Below, in pieces: positions 11,404 through 26,400 of a stretch of DNA of 64,000 nt. Under the pieces are notes generated by a model, which was not told where the DNA came from, did no database searches, and worked only from the letters and a program-made list of their open reading frames with translations. The stretch's first letter is position 1; every line of letters starts with the position of its first letter. The DNA is taken from positions 1 to 64,000 of the forward strand of contig JAFBJZ010000918.1 of assembly GCA_016785225.1 (NCBI GenBank), read 5' to 3'. This DNA is from Psettodes erumei. Lineage: Eukaryota; Chordata; Actinopteri; Pleuronectiformes; Psettodidae. Both the position numbers and the translations under genes were made by a program.

Positions 11404-14400
11404 TCATGTGCGCCTGGCTTTCTGTCTCTTGGCCTGGCGCTTGGCTTCGTCCAGGGCGGCGCTGTCCCCGCCCGCCTGGGCCATGCTCCTCACTCCCTGG
11501 ATGCGGTTCACCACCTGTAACAGGAGCGGGATCACCTGCGAAACAGGTCAGCTGGGATTACTAATGCTCTTTGGATTAACTTTCTCACTTGAAATAATAT
11601 GATAATCCCTAAAAAGGAGTAATTCCGCCAACTCGAATGAATGAATAAACAAACTGATTATTAAACATGAAAACAACAAGAAGTCAGACATTCTTTTTAA
11701 GGTCACTGTGAATTGTGGGATCATTAGGGCAAAGGCCCAGTGAGGCTCACGAGTGCACTGCAAGAAAATCTGAAAATTGTGAAAAAGTTCAGTATTTACC
11801 ATCAGTTATTTAAGAATTTCTGATGCAGTGGAATTCATGGTTGAGGAGCCTCGACCAAGTACATAAATGAAAATACTTTTCAGAAGTTGGACTTTTCTGT
11901 ATAATAAATCCTTTTATGATTGATCCTAGGAAATATTTCAGAAGCAGTATTTCTCATTTTCATGAGCTATAAGCAATTAAAAAAAAGGCTTGAAATATTT
12001 CCCTTCATGTGTAATGATGCAACTTTTAATTCAATTCTGAATTAAATCACTTTTTTTTTTTTTGATTCACCAGTATATTAAATGTCAGGAGCAGGTGGAG
12101 CTGGTTGCGTACCTTCTCGTGGTTGTACGCTGCCAACAGGAGCAGCAGAGTGAGGGGCAGGGCTATGTAGGAGCCTTGTGCAACATCCTGGTCAGGCACT
12201 TTGCGCTGTGGGCAGGCACACACGAACGCACGCAGCGGGAGATGAGACAATTCGACGAGAAACAACCCAATCGATACCGTTTTGATCGGAAAACAAAACT
12301 CTCTCTCTCCGTGAGTCATGTTCCCCTGCTGTTCTTTGCCGCGAACACGCTCTCTCACTGGAAACGCTAACAAAACAGCAGATTTACTCTACATTGTTTT
12401 TCTTTTTAATTTCAAAGCCTTACGGTGGGGTTGAAGGTGAGCGTGACGTGCTTGTGGTAGCCGGTGGAGGTGAAGGAGACCTGGGGCAGAGTGAAGTCAT
12501 ACTGGGAGCGGGACAGCGTGGAGTACAGCATCAGAACATAGGTCTGGAGAAGAGAGAGAGAGCGAGAGATGACTCCTGATCCAACAGCGGCGTGCCGCCT
12601 GGTCGCGCTTACGCCTCAAGCAGTTGGTGAAATACAAAAAGCACGTGGAGGCATGAAAGAGACATCTACAACAGACGAGAGAAATCTGGGTTTTGGTTTT
12701 ATGAGCCTGAGATTATTAGATTTCGCTGCATCATTTCGGAACGTAAGAGCTGCAGAATTACAAGCAGGTACCTCTCCATCTCTGTCCAGGGGAGGGAAAT
12801 GGAAGAAGAGCGACTGGCCCAGAGAGACGCTGTTGATTGGATTGTCCAGATTGTCGCTCTTATACAGCTTCACCTGGACAGAACAGAAGTAATAAGATAA
12901 AATGTGGTCAACTCTGCTCATACCTGCAGCGTGACCGCTGCGGGGGAGATACGGAGGTTTATTAAATGCTGGGACGACGTGAGCCAAGCAGGTGTACCGA
13001 TAGCGTTGGGAGATGCTCTGGGGACGTGATGACGTTTCCGCTGAGGTCGAACTGATTGATCTGCCTGAAGGCTATGATGTTGACCCCTTCGATGTCAGTA
13101 CTGCCGACCTGGGGCGAACAGACGCGGTTTAATGTACAGACACGACCTTGAACGCCTAAAGAAAACACCAACTCCGGGTAAAGCTCCGTACGAGTCACAC
13201 GGTGCGATAATAACGGAGACTTAAGTGGAATTAAGGCAGTTCCAGCCTCGCCGGAGAGATTAGGGGGCCTGCACTTTTCATTACAGGCTAAAATTATGAA
13301 CTGAGAGGTTTAAACTTGCAATGGGATTATGACTGCTTTTGTTCTGCGTATAGAAAAGGACCCATGTGATAAGACTGCTGATAAGTCATAATCAAAGGGT
13401 TCCCACAGTCATTTCAGCCGTTCACTTCCAAAAGTTTTCCGTACCCTGCAGTTCAGTGTTCGTGACTGCGTCCCTGCAGTGGTTTCTGTGTTTGATATTT
13501 AAACTTTATGGTCAAAGTCCATGCTCGACCTTGTGAACAGCAGTTGAGAAACAATCTCAGAAGGAAGGTGCATTTAGTAACTGTTCTGGAGCTTTTGATC
13601 GCACCGAGTCGTGAACGAACGACGACTCTCAGCGTAAGAACGAGACATCTTTAAAGTGCTCAGATAAAAATGGAAATTTGACCTTCATATCTTGGCAAAA
13701 AAAACCCAACAACAAACAAATCTTCTGGGGAAGATCCTGTGATATGATCGAAAGCTCCTGAACAGCCACTTAGTATTTTTTTTCTGACACTTTGTTACTG
13801 TGTTGAAAACAAAGTCAGAGCCTTCTATAGTTTATCTTGTAGAACATAAGTATAAATACATATTACATAAGTAATAGTAACAGATAATTTCATCATCAAT
13901 TAATCTGTACAGTATTGTCTCCAATAATTGTTGAATCTACGAAATTTAAAAAAAAAAACAAACAAACACTGAACTGGAACTGACTCAAAAATGTTTGTTT
14001 CGATCAACATATTGACGACATGATACAAAATGGTTAATCGCAGGGTTATGAAACCACAACTTTGATGAAGTTTTAGCTCTGAGGTAGAATACTGAGATCA
14101 AACTGAACGCCGTGCAGACATTAAACTACCTAAATGAAGGCACGGAGGCTTCGTACTTACCTCTATCGCTCTGTGTTGTGGCAGAGCTCTCTCTATGTGG
14201 TCATTGCCTTCGGCGCGTAGCTGAATCAGATACTTGCAACCCGGCTGCAACAAAATGGTCTGTTAATTCAGTTATTCAGGAGTTGAGACTAAGTATAGAT
14301 TCAAATGTGCTTGCTGTGTATTATTCTTTGTGCAGGGGTAAATGCGGAGTACGTCGAGTTATTTTAAGTCAAGTCACTTGATTTCCCAGCCACAGGTGGC

Positions 14401-17400
14401 TGACCCGACCAATGCAATACGGTTCTTTCTAAGTTCCCGCAAAGCGTCCTCACCAGCAGACCCCTGAGTCTGAAGCGGCCCTCCTCGTCGGTGACGGTGT
14501 CCTCGCTGTAGAGGCTGCACTCTCCCTGACCCACCGCCTCCACGGCGACGTCCCGCTCCGCGTCCCCGCTCAGAGACTGCACTGCTCCGTAGCAGCTGAG
14601 GGAAAAAAGCACGAGAGCGGTGTGGGGAAAGGCAAAAAAAGCCTCACCTTGCAGGTAAATAGGCGCGCGCTGTGCAAAAGCTTTTACGGCAATTCGCAGG
14701 TTCACATTCTCATCCATCATGCAATCCCGCCGGGGAGGTGTCTGATTAGTCCTGAATTCATTCTGCAGCTTGACAATGACCCATATGTACAGCCCGGGTC
14801 TTAAAGAACTATCTTCAGAGACAAGAAGAACAAGGAGTCCTGCAGCAGCTCCAATGTCATGGAGTCAGTGCAGGATCTCCATGAAGAGACAGAGTAAGTC
14901 CACAGAAGAGCCACTGAGTCCTCTAAGATGCTTGGATCAACCTACCTGCACAGGACCCAGGAGAACTGGTGCTGTTTTAACAAAGGGATCAAGGGTGCCC
15001 AGAGCAAAAACTGATTTTATTTAGTGTTTTTTTCTGTTTACAGCACTTTTTAGGAAGTTAACTGATAAATAAGACTATTTGTGCTATTATTTTAGAAAGC
15101 ACCCTCACTTTGCTTTTAGTGACTAAACCTTTTGCACAACGCAGCGAACAAGATGGACACACTCTAGATGTCGAGGCGGCGGCATTAACGCTTGCAGGTC
15201 AAATGAAACAGGAAAATAATTGTTCAAAGGGCATTTGTGTACCTGTATGCTGTCTTAATGCCAGTTATATCGATGCTGAGGTTTTGACCTTCCTCCACCG
15301 TGATCATCTGAGATGCCGGCTCAAAGCGGAACTCCTTCATCATGGGCTTGAAGTAGTACTGACCAGGGCTCTGAGGAGACAAAAGCAGTGATTATGCCGA
15401 TGAAAAGCACCGAACGTGCACATTAACGAGAGCACAACAGAGATCACGCAGCTTGGCAAGTCAATGAATTGCTGGACGCCTACCAGGTTGTTAAAGGTAA
15501 GCAGGCCGGTGTCCTGGGTCAAAAGGTTGGAACGAAACTGTCCTCCGCTCAAAGACAGGAGGACGCCGGACAGGGGTTGACCGTCCTCCGATTTGATCTA
15601 TTGAAAGATGGGTAAGAGAGGGAGGGAATCGGTTAGAAATCTCATGATCTGACAACTAAGTGATCGATTTATCTAAATATTTCAGCACTACCTATTATAC
15701 CCCATGACTGTGTCAAGACTTATCCAACGAAGTGCTATAACTGTGAGGTAGGCAATTAAACTCCTTCATCCTCTTAATAAATAAAAGATTGTGTGGGCTA
15801 AATGCCCGTTTTGGAGAAGCCAAACCCGCAAAGAAGACAAATTTTGAGAATCATGAAATCACTCAGACATGGTTGCAAACTGCGAGAGGCAGATTGTGAA
15901 ACAGAGGGACAACCAGGCTGACAGGCGAGTTCAGTACCTCCAACATCCTATGTCAGAGAGGATTTCCAAGGACACACAACACGACTCTGCATAAATGCTG
16001 AGCGGAAAATTTCAAAGCAATTTATCACGTGGCCTGAAAGAGAAACCAACACTGATCATTTGTGCCAGGATCTCATGGCCGCTGCGGATAATTGCGGACC
16101 CTTTTGACAAAGGCGGTACAAAGGCGAGGCACTGGCGGCACACGGCAAAGCAGAAAAGTGATTCAACTATCATCAGTCACATTTTCTTTTAATTATATTT
16201 TACGAAAACATACAGCGGGGACTAAAGCGGGCCTTCTCATCATGCCGTTTCATATTCCACGAATGTGAACGCAGAGCTGTAATTGGAGGACGCTCCGGGT
16301 GAACGTGTCAGGGATGTGAACGCGGCTGGCGTCGACTGGGGTGCGACACGTGCGCAAGCTGAGGAGCGCGGGTCGAGCGTACCTTGAAAGTCACGCCGGC
16401 CAGAGCGAAGGCCTTGAAGTCCCCCTGGGTTCCCTCCACGGCACTCAGGACGAAGCCCTCTTTACTGGCACTGATGTCGTACTGACGGTCGCTGTGCAGC
16501 GGACCCACGCTGGAGGAAAGAGGAGGGATAAGGCGGTGAAGACCGCATGAGTGCGAAAGCATCTTTCATAAGTAGCACATAGCACACTAGCATGTATACA
16601 ATACAGAATAATAAACCTATTAAAATGAGACCAGAACAGATTTCCACCCAACTTAATCCATGTATGGTTCGTTCTTTCACGGTGCAGTTTCAAAACCAAT
16701 TCAGAAAAGAGCAAGAAGTGTTTTTTATATTTTATTTTGGTCACCAGTAAATTAAGCTAACGTGCATAGATAAAGCCTGTTAAATGCTAATGCATCCGGT
16801 CCGTCTCACACCAGAGGCGCTATTTAGCTACATGGCTAACGCCAGCTAAGTAACGTTAGCCACGTAGCTAAACAGCAAAGAGCTCCACGTCCCCGCTCCG
16901 GTCCCACACAATTACTCAGTTAGATAAGTAACGTTAGCTTAATTCACTGGTGACCAAAATAAAATAAAAAAAATTTAAAAAATAAACATAGACGGATTCA
17001 GCTTCAAGCAAAAGTAACCTGTGAGTTGGTGGTCCTCTGACAATAAAACGATAAAGAATAACAATAAAGATAAAATTAGCTTTTAGCGCACATCACCAGG
17101 ACATTGTTTCCTAACCTGATGCCTTTCCCGCTGGCTTTTCACATTTTAAAATCAACCACCATTTCCACTAAACTCCTACTACTGTTGTTTACTATGCTTT
17201 TATTTGGTAGATATTAGACTGTAAGACAGTGAAATTGTAGCCAGTCTTTTAGCTTTGGGCTAAAACTTGAGCCACAAAATGACCTCCACCAAGGCGGGTC
17301 CGTTTTCACCGGTCTGTTTAGCAGGATTTCATAAAGAGTAGTGAACTGATTTGCACAAAACTCAGTGGACAGATGAGGCGTGGGCGTGGGATGAGCCCCT

Positions 17401-20400
17401 TGTGCTGCAGCCGATTCAGGATTTTCACTTTGATTAAAATTTCCAGATGGGACCTTGATCTATAGATATTGATGTAAAAGAAGAGAAAAAAAACCTGTTC
17501 ATGGCGTTGATTCAAATGATAATAATTCCAATCGGGTGTAGTTTGGCCTTGGCGGAGGTACATTCCCCACTGAGTTCTAATGCGTTTCTGTGGATACTGC
17601 TCAATAAACAGAATTTTCAAACCCAAACACTGCATGGTGAAAGAGGAAGCTCACAGATACTCAGCCATCTCAGAGAGAGACTGTGTCTGCTTCTTTCTTC
17701 AATTTTCACCTGTCGATTTGGCGCAACCTGTGACCCTGTCAAGTGACAGTTCAGGTGAGCTGAGTCTTTGTGTTGCATTATTATTATTATTATTGTGTAT
17801 TATTAAATGTTTACTGGTTGATTGTTGGTAATCGTGTGGGTACAATAAGCTGATTATGCTTTGATTTACCAGTTTAGGAGCGACACCTGATGCATCTTGC
17901 CTGGTGTAACTCCCTCCTGTGTGATGGTAGTCGTTGGTTGTTATATTTTGCCTAACAACAGGCTGGTAGTACGGTATTTGCAATTTTTTTATACTGTAGA
18001 TGAACCCTGTCTCTCCTAAGAGCTGCAGTCATCTTAAACTGTTTCACACGTATATTTTAAAGCCCTTTAACATGTGCAAGGATGCACTGAAGTAAGGCTC
18101 CGACGACGCATCAATAATATTGATTTTTATCGATTAAAATGTTTCCATTAGTTGGGCCTGTCTCGCAGAGGGGACGAGGTCACTTCTTGGCCAACGGAGC
18201 GGAGTAACTAATGGAGCAACATAAATCCTCCCCGGGGGGCCGTGGTCATGTGGGTTTGCTGTAATATGTAGCGCTGACGGGCTCCCGCCTGCCCCCTCTG
18301 CGTCTCCCCCACAGATGCCTGTCAGATATTGGTCAGGCAGCCTCCTCGGGTCCAGCCACAGGATACAGGCTTTCCTCGGTCAGGGCGGATTTGGTCACGC
18401 TGCCAAGTGTGAAAACACTCAAACCAAGGCATCTGCGGTGGTTAAAAATATGCAAAGGCAACCCTTCTGCCTTCAATCAGACCCAGGAAGAGGTAGCTGC
18501 ACTTGGATTGTGCTCGTAAAAACATTTTTAGAGGTCACATGAGACGATTCTGTCTGGTGTATCTTTAAGTTGGCCGCTCTGGACCACTCACTGGATTCAG
18601 CGTGCAGAGTAGAAATGTGACTTGTCGTGTCTCCCACAGCTGGAAGTCCTGAAGAGCCTGCAGACTTTAGATCCAGAAAAATCCAGTATCATAAGATGGT
18701 TGGGCTGCTTCTTCCACATCTATGTCTGGAATTTGAACTTCTGGACCAAAGTCGGTTTGACTCTGTTTGTTCTGTGACATTTTACTGAGGAAATGTCCTT
18801 CGATGAAAAGGAACTGAAGGAAGAAAACGTGAAATTTTTGTTTCCATATCTGACCCGTGCCGTCATCACGCTGCTCTTCGCTTCGGGCTCCAGAGGTCGT
18901 ACTGGGCCTGACAAACTCCCAGGCCCTTGACGTCTGGTCAGCGGGTCTTGTGTTTGCTGAGTGTGAGCTGGGAGGTCTCTGCAGACTGCAGAGGGTCTCT
19001 TAACCCATAGTGTGCTCGAATCAAGCCAAAGAGATTCGCAACAACAGCTGTTTTGAAATGTGGCTTCTTGTTTTTTGACATTGTTCTTGTTTATCTGTCT
19101 GTGCTAATGTGAATTCTTTGTCTTCGGGTCAAAGCAGGGGATTGCTGCTGACACACATCACAGCAAAGACACGAGACACTTCATATTCTGCTCTTTCGGC
19201 GACATCGCGCGCGTGGGCACCCAGCTAATGGCGAGAGACACGGACGAGCGCAGGGAGCTGCACAAACTGACGGAGCTGGCGAAGGAGATTGCTGCAGCTC
19301 GACGCCCGCGATCGCCTCAAACTCGCCGAGGTGCCGCGCCATCCATTTTTCTGCCCGACCAGCCCGGCGACAGCGGGTAAGCGTTCGATGAGGCTTGTGC
19401 AGCTGCCTGTAGCCGCCCGAACGGTGCATATTCGCCGACCCGACGGCGTTTCAGAGGCAGCACCTGCTCGAGTGTGAAGACTGCGGCCGACGTAGTGGAC
19501 GAGGACTCGAGGGCTTTTCTCTCCTGCTTCAATTTGAGATGATCTGCCACGAGCAGGCGTCGTCAGCCTTTCAGCTTTTCATTTTTCCTTATTTTTTGTT
19601 TGCTATTTTTCAGTTTTCAATGACAAACATTCATTTATTAAAACTTAACACAAGTTCAAGTGGAATCAAATGAAAATAAAGGATTTGTTGGAGGGTCTGA
19701 CACCTGATGCCCATATATTTAGTTTACAGTAAATATATCTGAACATAAAACCAGTGGCCTTATGAGGAAGAACACCTTTTAAAGTATAGAACGATAAACA
19801 ATGAAAAGAGAGAATGAAGCTGAAGCTCCAATCAGTGTCAGGACACAGAGGACACTAGACACAGGGTGAATGGAAGCCAAATTCTGACACTGTGGGAAAA
19901 CAATTGGCTTTTTTTTCCCCCTTTTCATCTGATTTACTTGGCTGCACCACGTTAATTTTACCAGCAGATGTCAATAATGTGCACCGCGTTATTTAAGGTC
20001 TGCAACACTGGTTGAGAAGCGACGGAGGTTAAAAACCCAAGTCCCTTCAGGGTCATCGTTCCCATAAAGAGCCGAGTTACATTCGTGTTCCTAAACAAAA
20101 GGTTTGGGCCGTGGATGGAAAGCCGGTGTGTTGTGTGTTAAAATCAAAAGCAGGTTATACTGGCAACTTCTTCTCATTGGACATGAGGAATTAGTTACAT
20201 CCTGGGGAAGTTTAGGCCCCTTTTTTTTTTTTTTAAAGCAGCTCATCTGTGTGTATCACAACATCTGTGCGACCACCAGAGAAGAACAACCGAGCAGGCT
20301 CCAGTCATGAGTGGAAGTGAAAAAGCTCCGCTACAGTTTTCACACCACGGACGAAACGGAGGATCCCCGTCTTCACGTATGAGAAGCTCTCAGCCTCGTC

Positions 20401-23400
20401 ACCCTTGGGCGCCGCTTTTGACAGCGTCAGGCCCTTTTAAACAGGCCGCACAACCCGTCGGTCTCTCCGGCACAAACTTTGATTTAATTATCCATTTGGC
20501 TGGCCACCGCTAACACAGCCTTGTAAAAGCCCAATTCAGCTCTACGAGCCTGAACAGCAAATTATTTCTTTTTACTACCAGAGTTTTAAACTAGAACCCA
20601 CACTGCTGTTTCTACACGTCTGCAGCCATTATGTAATGACTTGCTAAGCTCATACATTTATAGCAGAACCCAAAGACAGCCATTATCATAATCTACGGTG
20701 AGATGAAGACATCTATGGTGGGTCTCAGGTTCTGGAACATCCTCTCTCGAGTTTTATCAGCTTTATTTTTTTATCTTGACTTTTAAGTAACAGGTCCGCT
20801 TACCTGTATGCTCCTCGCTCGTTAGTGGCCACGGTGATGAGAAGGGCGGCAGCTCCTCTCTCGGTGATGGAGATCTCCACACCCTGCAGCGCCGGCGACA
20901 CCTTGCCCTCCAGGAAGAGGCCGGCGCGCCCCGTGATGTCCACCAACCGACCCGGACAGGACTCTGTCACCGGGGGAGAGCGCCGTTAGCGCGCAGCTTG
21001 TTTTGCGGGCTGCAGAATTTAGGCGACTTTGTTTTGTTGAGTCGATTTCTCTCCTCTCGCTCTGTGCGTCCGATGCAGTTGGAGTTGAAATATTACAAGC
21101 GCTCGCAGCTGCTTAGACGGGACCGAGGACACAGACAGACGCGACGAATGTGGGAGATTGCAGTGAGCGCGACGGCTTTCACCTCCAGTGATAGTGGCCT
21201 CCACTTCAGGTGGGTAGAACAGCAGTTCCTTGGAGGAGGGAGTCACGGTGATCTTCTCTCCAGCCCTGTGTGGTCAACAAATGGTTAATATTGACTCGCT
21301 GCATCATTACGTGCATTGGTGCCCTGTCATCATCATACCACACTGAGGCTGAATTAAAAAAAAGAAAATAAAGCATGATTTTCTCGAAACAAAGGATTTA
21401 AAGTGGGCAGCCCAACATAAACCTGAAGGAGCGTCAAATTATCAACGAGAAATTTATCCCTGTGCTTGTGACAGCGCAGGTATCGAGTGAAAAGAGAAAT
21501 GAAATGAATGCCGCGAAGGACACGAGGCGCTAAATGAAACCGCAGCCAACCGACCTGGCCCAGTACGAGAACTCGTAGTGGAACGGGCCCGTCAGCTCGT
21601 CGGCTTTCTCCTGGATCGGGGGGCTGTCGTCCCTCGCATCCCCGTCCTCCTCGGCGGCGCGGCGCTCCCGCTCCAGGCGGCGCAGCTGAATCTCTTGCAG
21701 CTGCTGCTCCTGCCGCTGCTCCTCCAGGCTCCGCAGGGGGCCCAGCACCAGCGCCGGCTCGCTCTCGATGGACGATCTGAGCCGGTGGGGGGGAAAGGGA
21801 ACATTTTCGGCCGGTCGTTCAGGCTGGTGCTCGGCGGCGACCGTACGAGAACGGGCGAGTCTCACTTGATGGTGACCGTGACGTCGAGGATCTTGTCAGT
21901 GGTGATGAGCCCGGTCATGTGATGCCGCACTGCGGTGAGGGTCAGGATACTGGGCGCCGATCTGTTAGCCGCAGGCGAACATGCGTCGTTCAGTTACGGA
22001 GTTGCGTAAAAGGGCGAACGCTCTTTTATTCCAAAAAGCGAACGGATGTGATTACTTACGTGTCGTAGGTGTAGAAGTCCTGCTCGAACTGATGGCAGGA
22101 GCGTGGGGTGACTTTGTAAACACCTGGACAAGCCATTTTTAGCTGATTAATTACTCTGCTCCAGTTTTATATTTAGGCAAGTCTGACACAGACCTTTTGG
22201 CTCAAAACACTGCTCTGTAACTATACTCGAGGGAGCGGGTGGGTACGCGTGCTGCTTTTTCTCCGACATGCTAATTCGTTCTATGTTTAGCTAATGAGAG
22301 GTCAGGAGAGCGAGGCTCACCAGGCTTGGAGAGGCAGAAGCGGTTGACTCCCTTAGAGAGGTTGTACATGCCGACGTTCTCGGGCTTGCTGCCGTCCTGG
22401 AAGAATTCCTGCGCAGAAAAATAAAAAAAGGGGGGTTCGGTCGGAATGGGAATAAAAACGCCGGACGCACGCCGGCCGACGCAGACGGCGGCCGAGCACC
22501 AACCAGAGTGATGGCGTGGGAGAGGGAGCAGCGCAGGATGTAGCCGATCTGTCTGAACTCCACCCCAAGGACGTCGGCGTCCAGCACCTCCACTTCCATG
22601 AACTTGTGCTTCCAGCACCACTCCTCGTGAGAGATGCTCACTGAGAGGTGAAAACAAAAAAAAACGTGAATGCACTCTCATTACCGAAAAAAACCCTCCT
22701 CTTATATGTATATCGACTCCAAACAAAACTTAAGGAAGCGGAACTCCGGCTTGGCAACGCAGGGAGCTGAGTGAGCGTCAGAAGCGTCAGACTGCTTGCA
22801 GACAGACAGATCGCGCGTATTGAACAGCGGGGATGGATGGATGCGGCACCGGAAGGCACGGAAAAACAAAACATCGGCTGAATAATGTGCGCTTCCGAAA
22901 AAGCTGGCGCTGAAAACCAATTATGAATCGAAGGACGGTAATTAATAATTGATCTCCCCACAACCGTTAGGGGAATAATTACTGTTATTTCTTGATGGAT
23001 TCCCAGATGCAGGCGGGACGGAGGAATCTGTTTATGTGCCACGCTTGCTTTGAGCTCAAACCCTGCGTGCTGACTTAGCATTCGGGCTCCACATTAAGAC
23101 TGAGGCCCTTAAAATACTTGCTCACAAGCACTAGTTTCTGCTTTGTGATGGTTCCGCCGCTGTGACAATGGACGAAAGGCATTTACGGTTCGCGAGCCTT
23201 CACCTTTGTACTTCCCAGGCAGAACGTTGTCGAAGGAGAAACTGAGGACGTCGCCGCTGCCGGACAGAGCCACCGCCCTCCGCTCTCCCTGCCGGCTCAC
23301 CGGTTGCAGGGTCACTGAGAGGTCGTCGCAGGACGCTGGGGGTCGGAGAGAGGACACGGGGTCAACTTGTGCGCAAGAAATAAGCCCACGCAGTTCACTA

Positions 23401-26400
23401 TCCTTTGCGGGCTGAAGCGGCTTCAGCTCTCCTCACACAACTTTCACTTTCTTTAACCCACTCTGTAAGTCTTTACCTAGACAGTAGACTTTTCCGGACA
23501 CAGAAGCCATGAACTGGGTGAAAAGGAGGTCTGTGAGGGGCCGGTCCACCAGGGAGACCTCCAGGGCTTGAGGCTGCAGAGCCAGGCCTGCTTTCACCGC
23601 CGCCTCGGGGAGAGACACCTGAGCACGTGGAAGTGAAACCAAAGTCATCTTGTAGAAAGTCGAGATTTCCTCCACTACTATACAGTATGAATTAAAGATG
23701 ATAATACAGTTTTTTTTAATGGAAATAACCCAGTCAAACGAGTGAATTTGAATGTTGGAGGTCAAGTGATCGAGTCCTGTTAAGCTCGATTCAGCTCGTT
23801 GGTACTAAAGTCTTACGTGGACGCTGTAGTCTCCAGGTTTGGCCTGAAAGCAGAAGGCCCCCTGAGGGTCCGAGTCGATGGTCCAGCTGGAGGCCTTGTC
23901 TTGGCCCCGGTGCGTCAGGGTCACCTTGTAGCGCCCCTGCTGCTTCATGGCCTCAGGCAGGCGGCTGATGGCGATGTGGCCGCACACGCTGAACCTGGTG
24001 CGGGGACCGACACCGCGACGTCACGAGGCGCGTTTGGAACGTGGCGACATGAAAGAGCGAGCTGACAGACATTTGGAAAACATGCAATGGTAAAATGTGC
24101 AGGCGGGACACACCCTGCTGTGATGATGTCTGGAAGTTGGGGCGTGTTGGGGGCGATCTTCACTGTGATTGGCTCAAAGAGCATGAGCTCCTTGCTGACG
24201 CGGATGGTGTACGTGCCCGCTGTCATGTTCTCCAACCGGAAAGAACCGTCCTCCTTGCTGATCACTGCATGGACAGAGTTTGCAAAGCAAGCAAGTGTGA
24301 CAATGTGTTCAGAATGAGAAGCGCCGAGCGCACTTCCATCTTTTTTTTTTTTTTTGCTGCTTGGAAAGTTTGGAGTCACCTTTGATGTGGTTGTTGAGGG
24401 ACACTGTAGCGTCGGTCACGCCCTCGCCGCCGACGCTGTTGAGGACTCGGCCCGTCACGGAGAAGCCCATGACTCGGAAGATGGGCTACTCGCGGAGAAA
24501 AACAGACAACAGCACTGCATGTCAAGGCGTCTGACTGCTTACACGGTTGGAAAAAGCACGTTGAAACAAAAACCGAAAAACGGCAATATAACGGAACGCT
24601 GTACCTCCAGCTTCAGACTGTTGTGTTCAACCTTGAAGTTCATGCGCGATGGAGCGACATCGAAAGTGATCCTTTCTCCTCTGTAGAAAGGCACCTGAAG
24701 GGAAGCGAAATGAAGAGCGGATTTCGTGAAACCGAATCGTTTCAGAAAAACAGTAACATCCTGCCACATGCGAATGCGATTTAAGTGAAGAGTGGAAGTG
24801 AAGTTACAGAAACAATTTCGTCTCATCGATAAAAAAAAAAATCAAAAAGGCAAATAAAAACCACTCACCACCGTGTACTCTCCGCTGGCCAGAGAGGGGA
24901 AGATGAAGGTGCCGTCTTCCCGGGACAGGGCGCTGCACAGGTAGACCAGGGAGACGTCCCCGGAATCCGCCCCCTCCACAGGGGACGCGTTACAGCCGCC
25001 GACGTCCTTGAAATCACAACACACACAAATGCTGCAATCTAACGCGTTGCCTTGGTTGCGATGAACATGCGTTTTTTCCTCTGCCCATTGCTTCTCATCA
25101 GCGCTGCTTTGTAAAACTGAGGGGCATTTTACATGCAATCGCATCGCAAGAGCAGTTTTAAAACACGGAAACAGAAAAATAAAATTTTATTGTGTCTTTG
25201 TCAATTCGCAATATTATAGAAATCCCAGGGATTCTAGGAAGTCTGTTAAAAACATAAGATGTAACTTCTTCCAAGCGAAGAAGGAAAGATTAATGAAGCA
25301 GCGTGATCGCTTGATCTAATTTGATTTTTGGGGTTTCCGAGGTAGCGCCGGTTTTACCTCTCTCTTGACTGTGGCCGAGTACAGTAGGAAGGTGACCTCT
25401 TTCATGGGCTCTCCATCGCTGCGGACCTCCCCCGAGACGTCGTAGCCTCCGACCACCAGTTGGTCGGCGGCCGGGGCGTTGGCGTTGGAGACGTGCACCG
25501 AGGTGGAGCTCTGCCGGGGGACGGCAAAGGTCAATTGCGTAAATCACGGCGGGGGGGGAGTGACACTGTCAGGAGGAGTGTGATTACTGCTGGGCATCAT
25601 TCGTTTGTATTCTTGTACAGAGAGAGCGTTAAATCCTCCTTTCTCAATCATAATAAAAAAGGCATCATGGGGGCTCCTGGTAACCTCAGGGTTAAGGCTC
25701 ATACTCCATAACTCCACCATCCACGATTCCACTCCCGCTCGAGGGACTTGTGTTGCGCGTCGTACCCGAACTTGAATGTACCAACCTGCTCCAGAGTCCA
25801 CGAGGGATGGGAGGCCGTGATGTCATAGCTGCCAGGGAGTACTTTGAGGAAGGTGTACCTGTGCGAGCGAGAGCAGGGAAGGTCTTGAAACCTCCACTGA
25901 ACAGAAAAACAACAATTTTTAAAAAAGGGGGGCGGGCCACTTACTTTCCTCCAGGCTGTGTGACAACACTCTGGAGTTTGTCCTCCGTTCCGGATCGGAT
26001 CAGTTTGACCTCGATTCCTGATGGACCCAGGAGGTGGCCCTTACTCAGAACCTGAACGAGACGCAGCACGCCGGGAGGGAAGAACGTGACGCAACAGTAA
26101 GATACAAGTTGGTATTTAAATAAGAACTAAAAAGTTAGCCACATATCAAAAAGAAAAAAAGGTGATGTACATGAGGGACAAAAGCTCTCTGTGTTGTACA
26201 CGTGAGCATTTTGTCACCATGCTCAAAGCTGCAAAACTTTTTGATCTCAGTGAAACTGCATATAATCTAATTCCACTGACGGGGGAGGGAATTTTAAACA
26301 CATCTCACCGTCCCCGAGACGGAGAAACCGGTGAAAACAAAGTTGATGTCTTCCTCTTTAGTACAGATGTCGCTGACTCCGTCGATGTGCAGGTCGACAC

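Noticed and set aside
21578..21922. Plus-strand 114-codon frame rich in leucine and arginine
   Set aside because: Antisense shadow of nomo exons 18-19.
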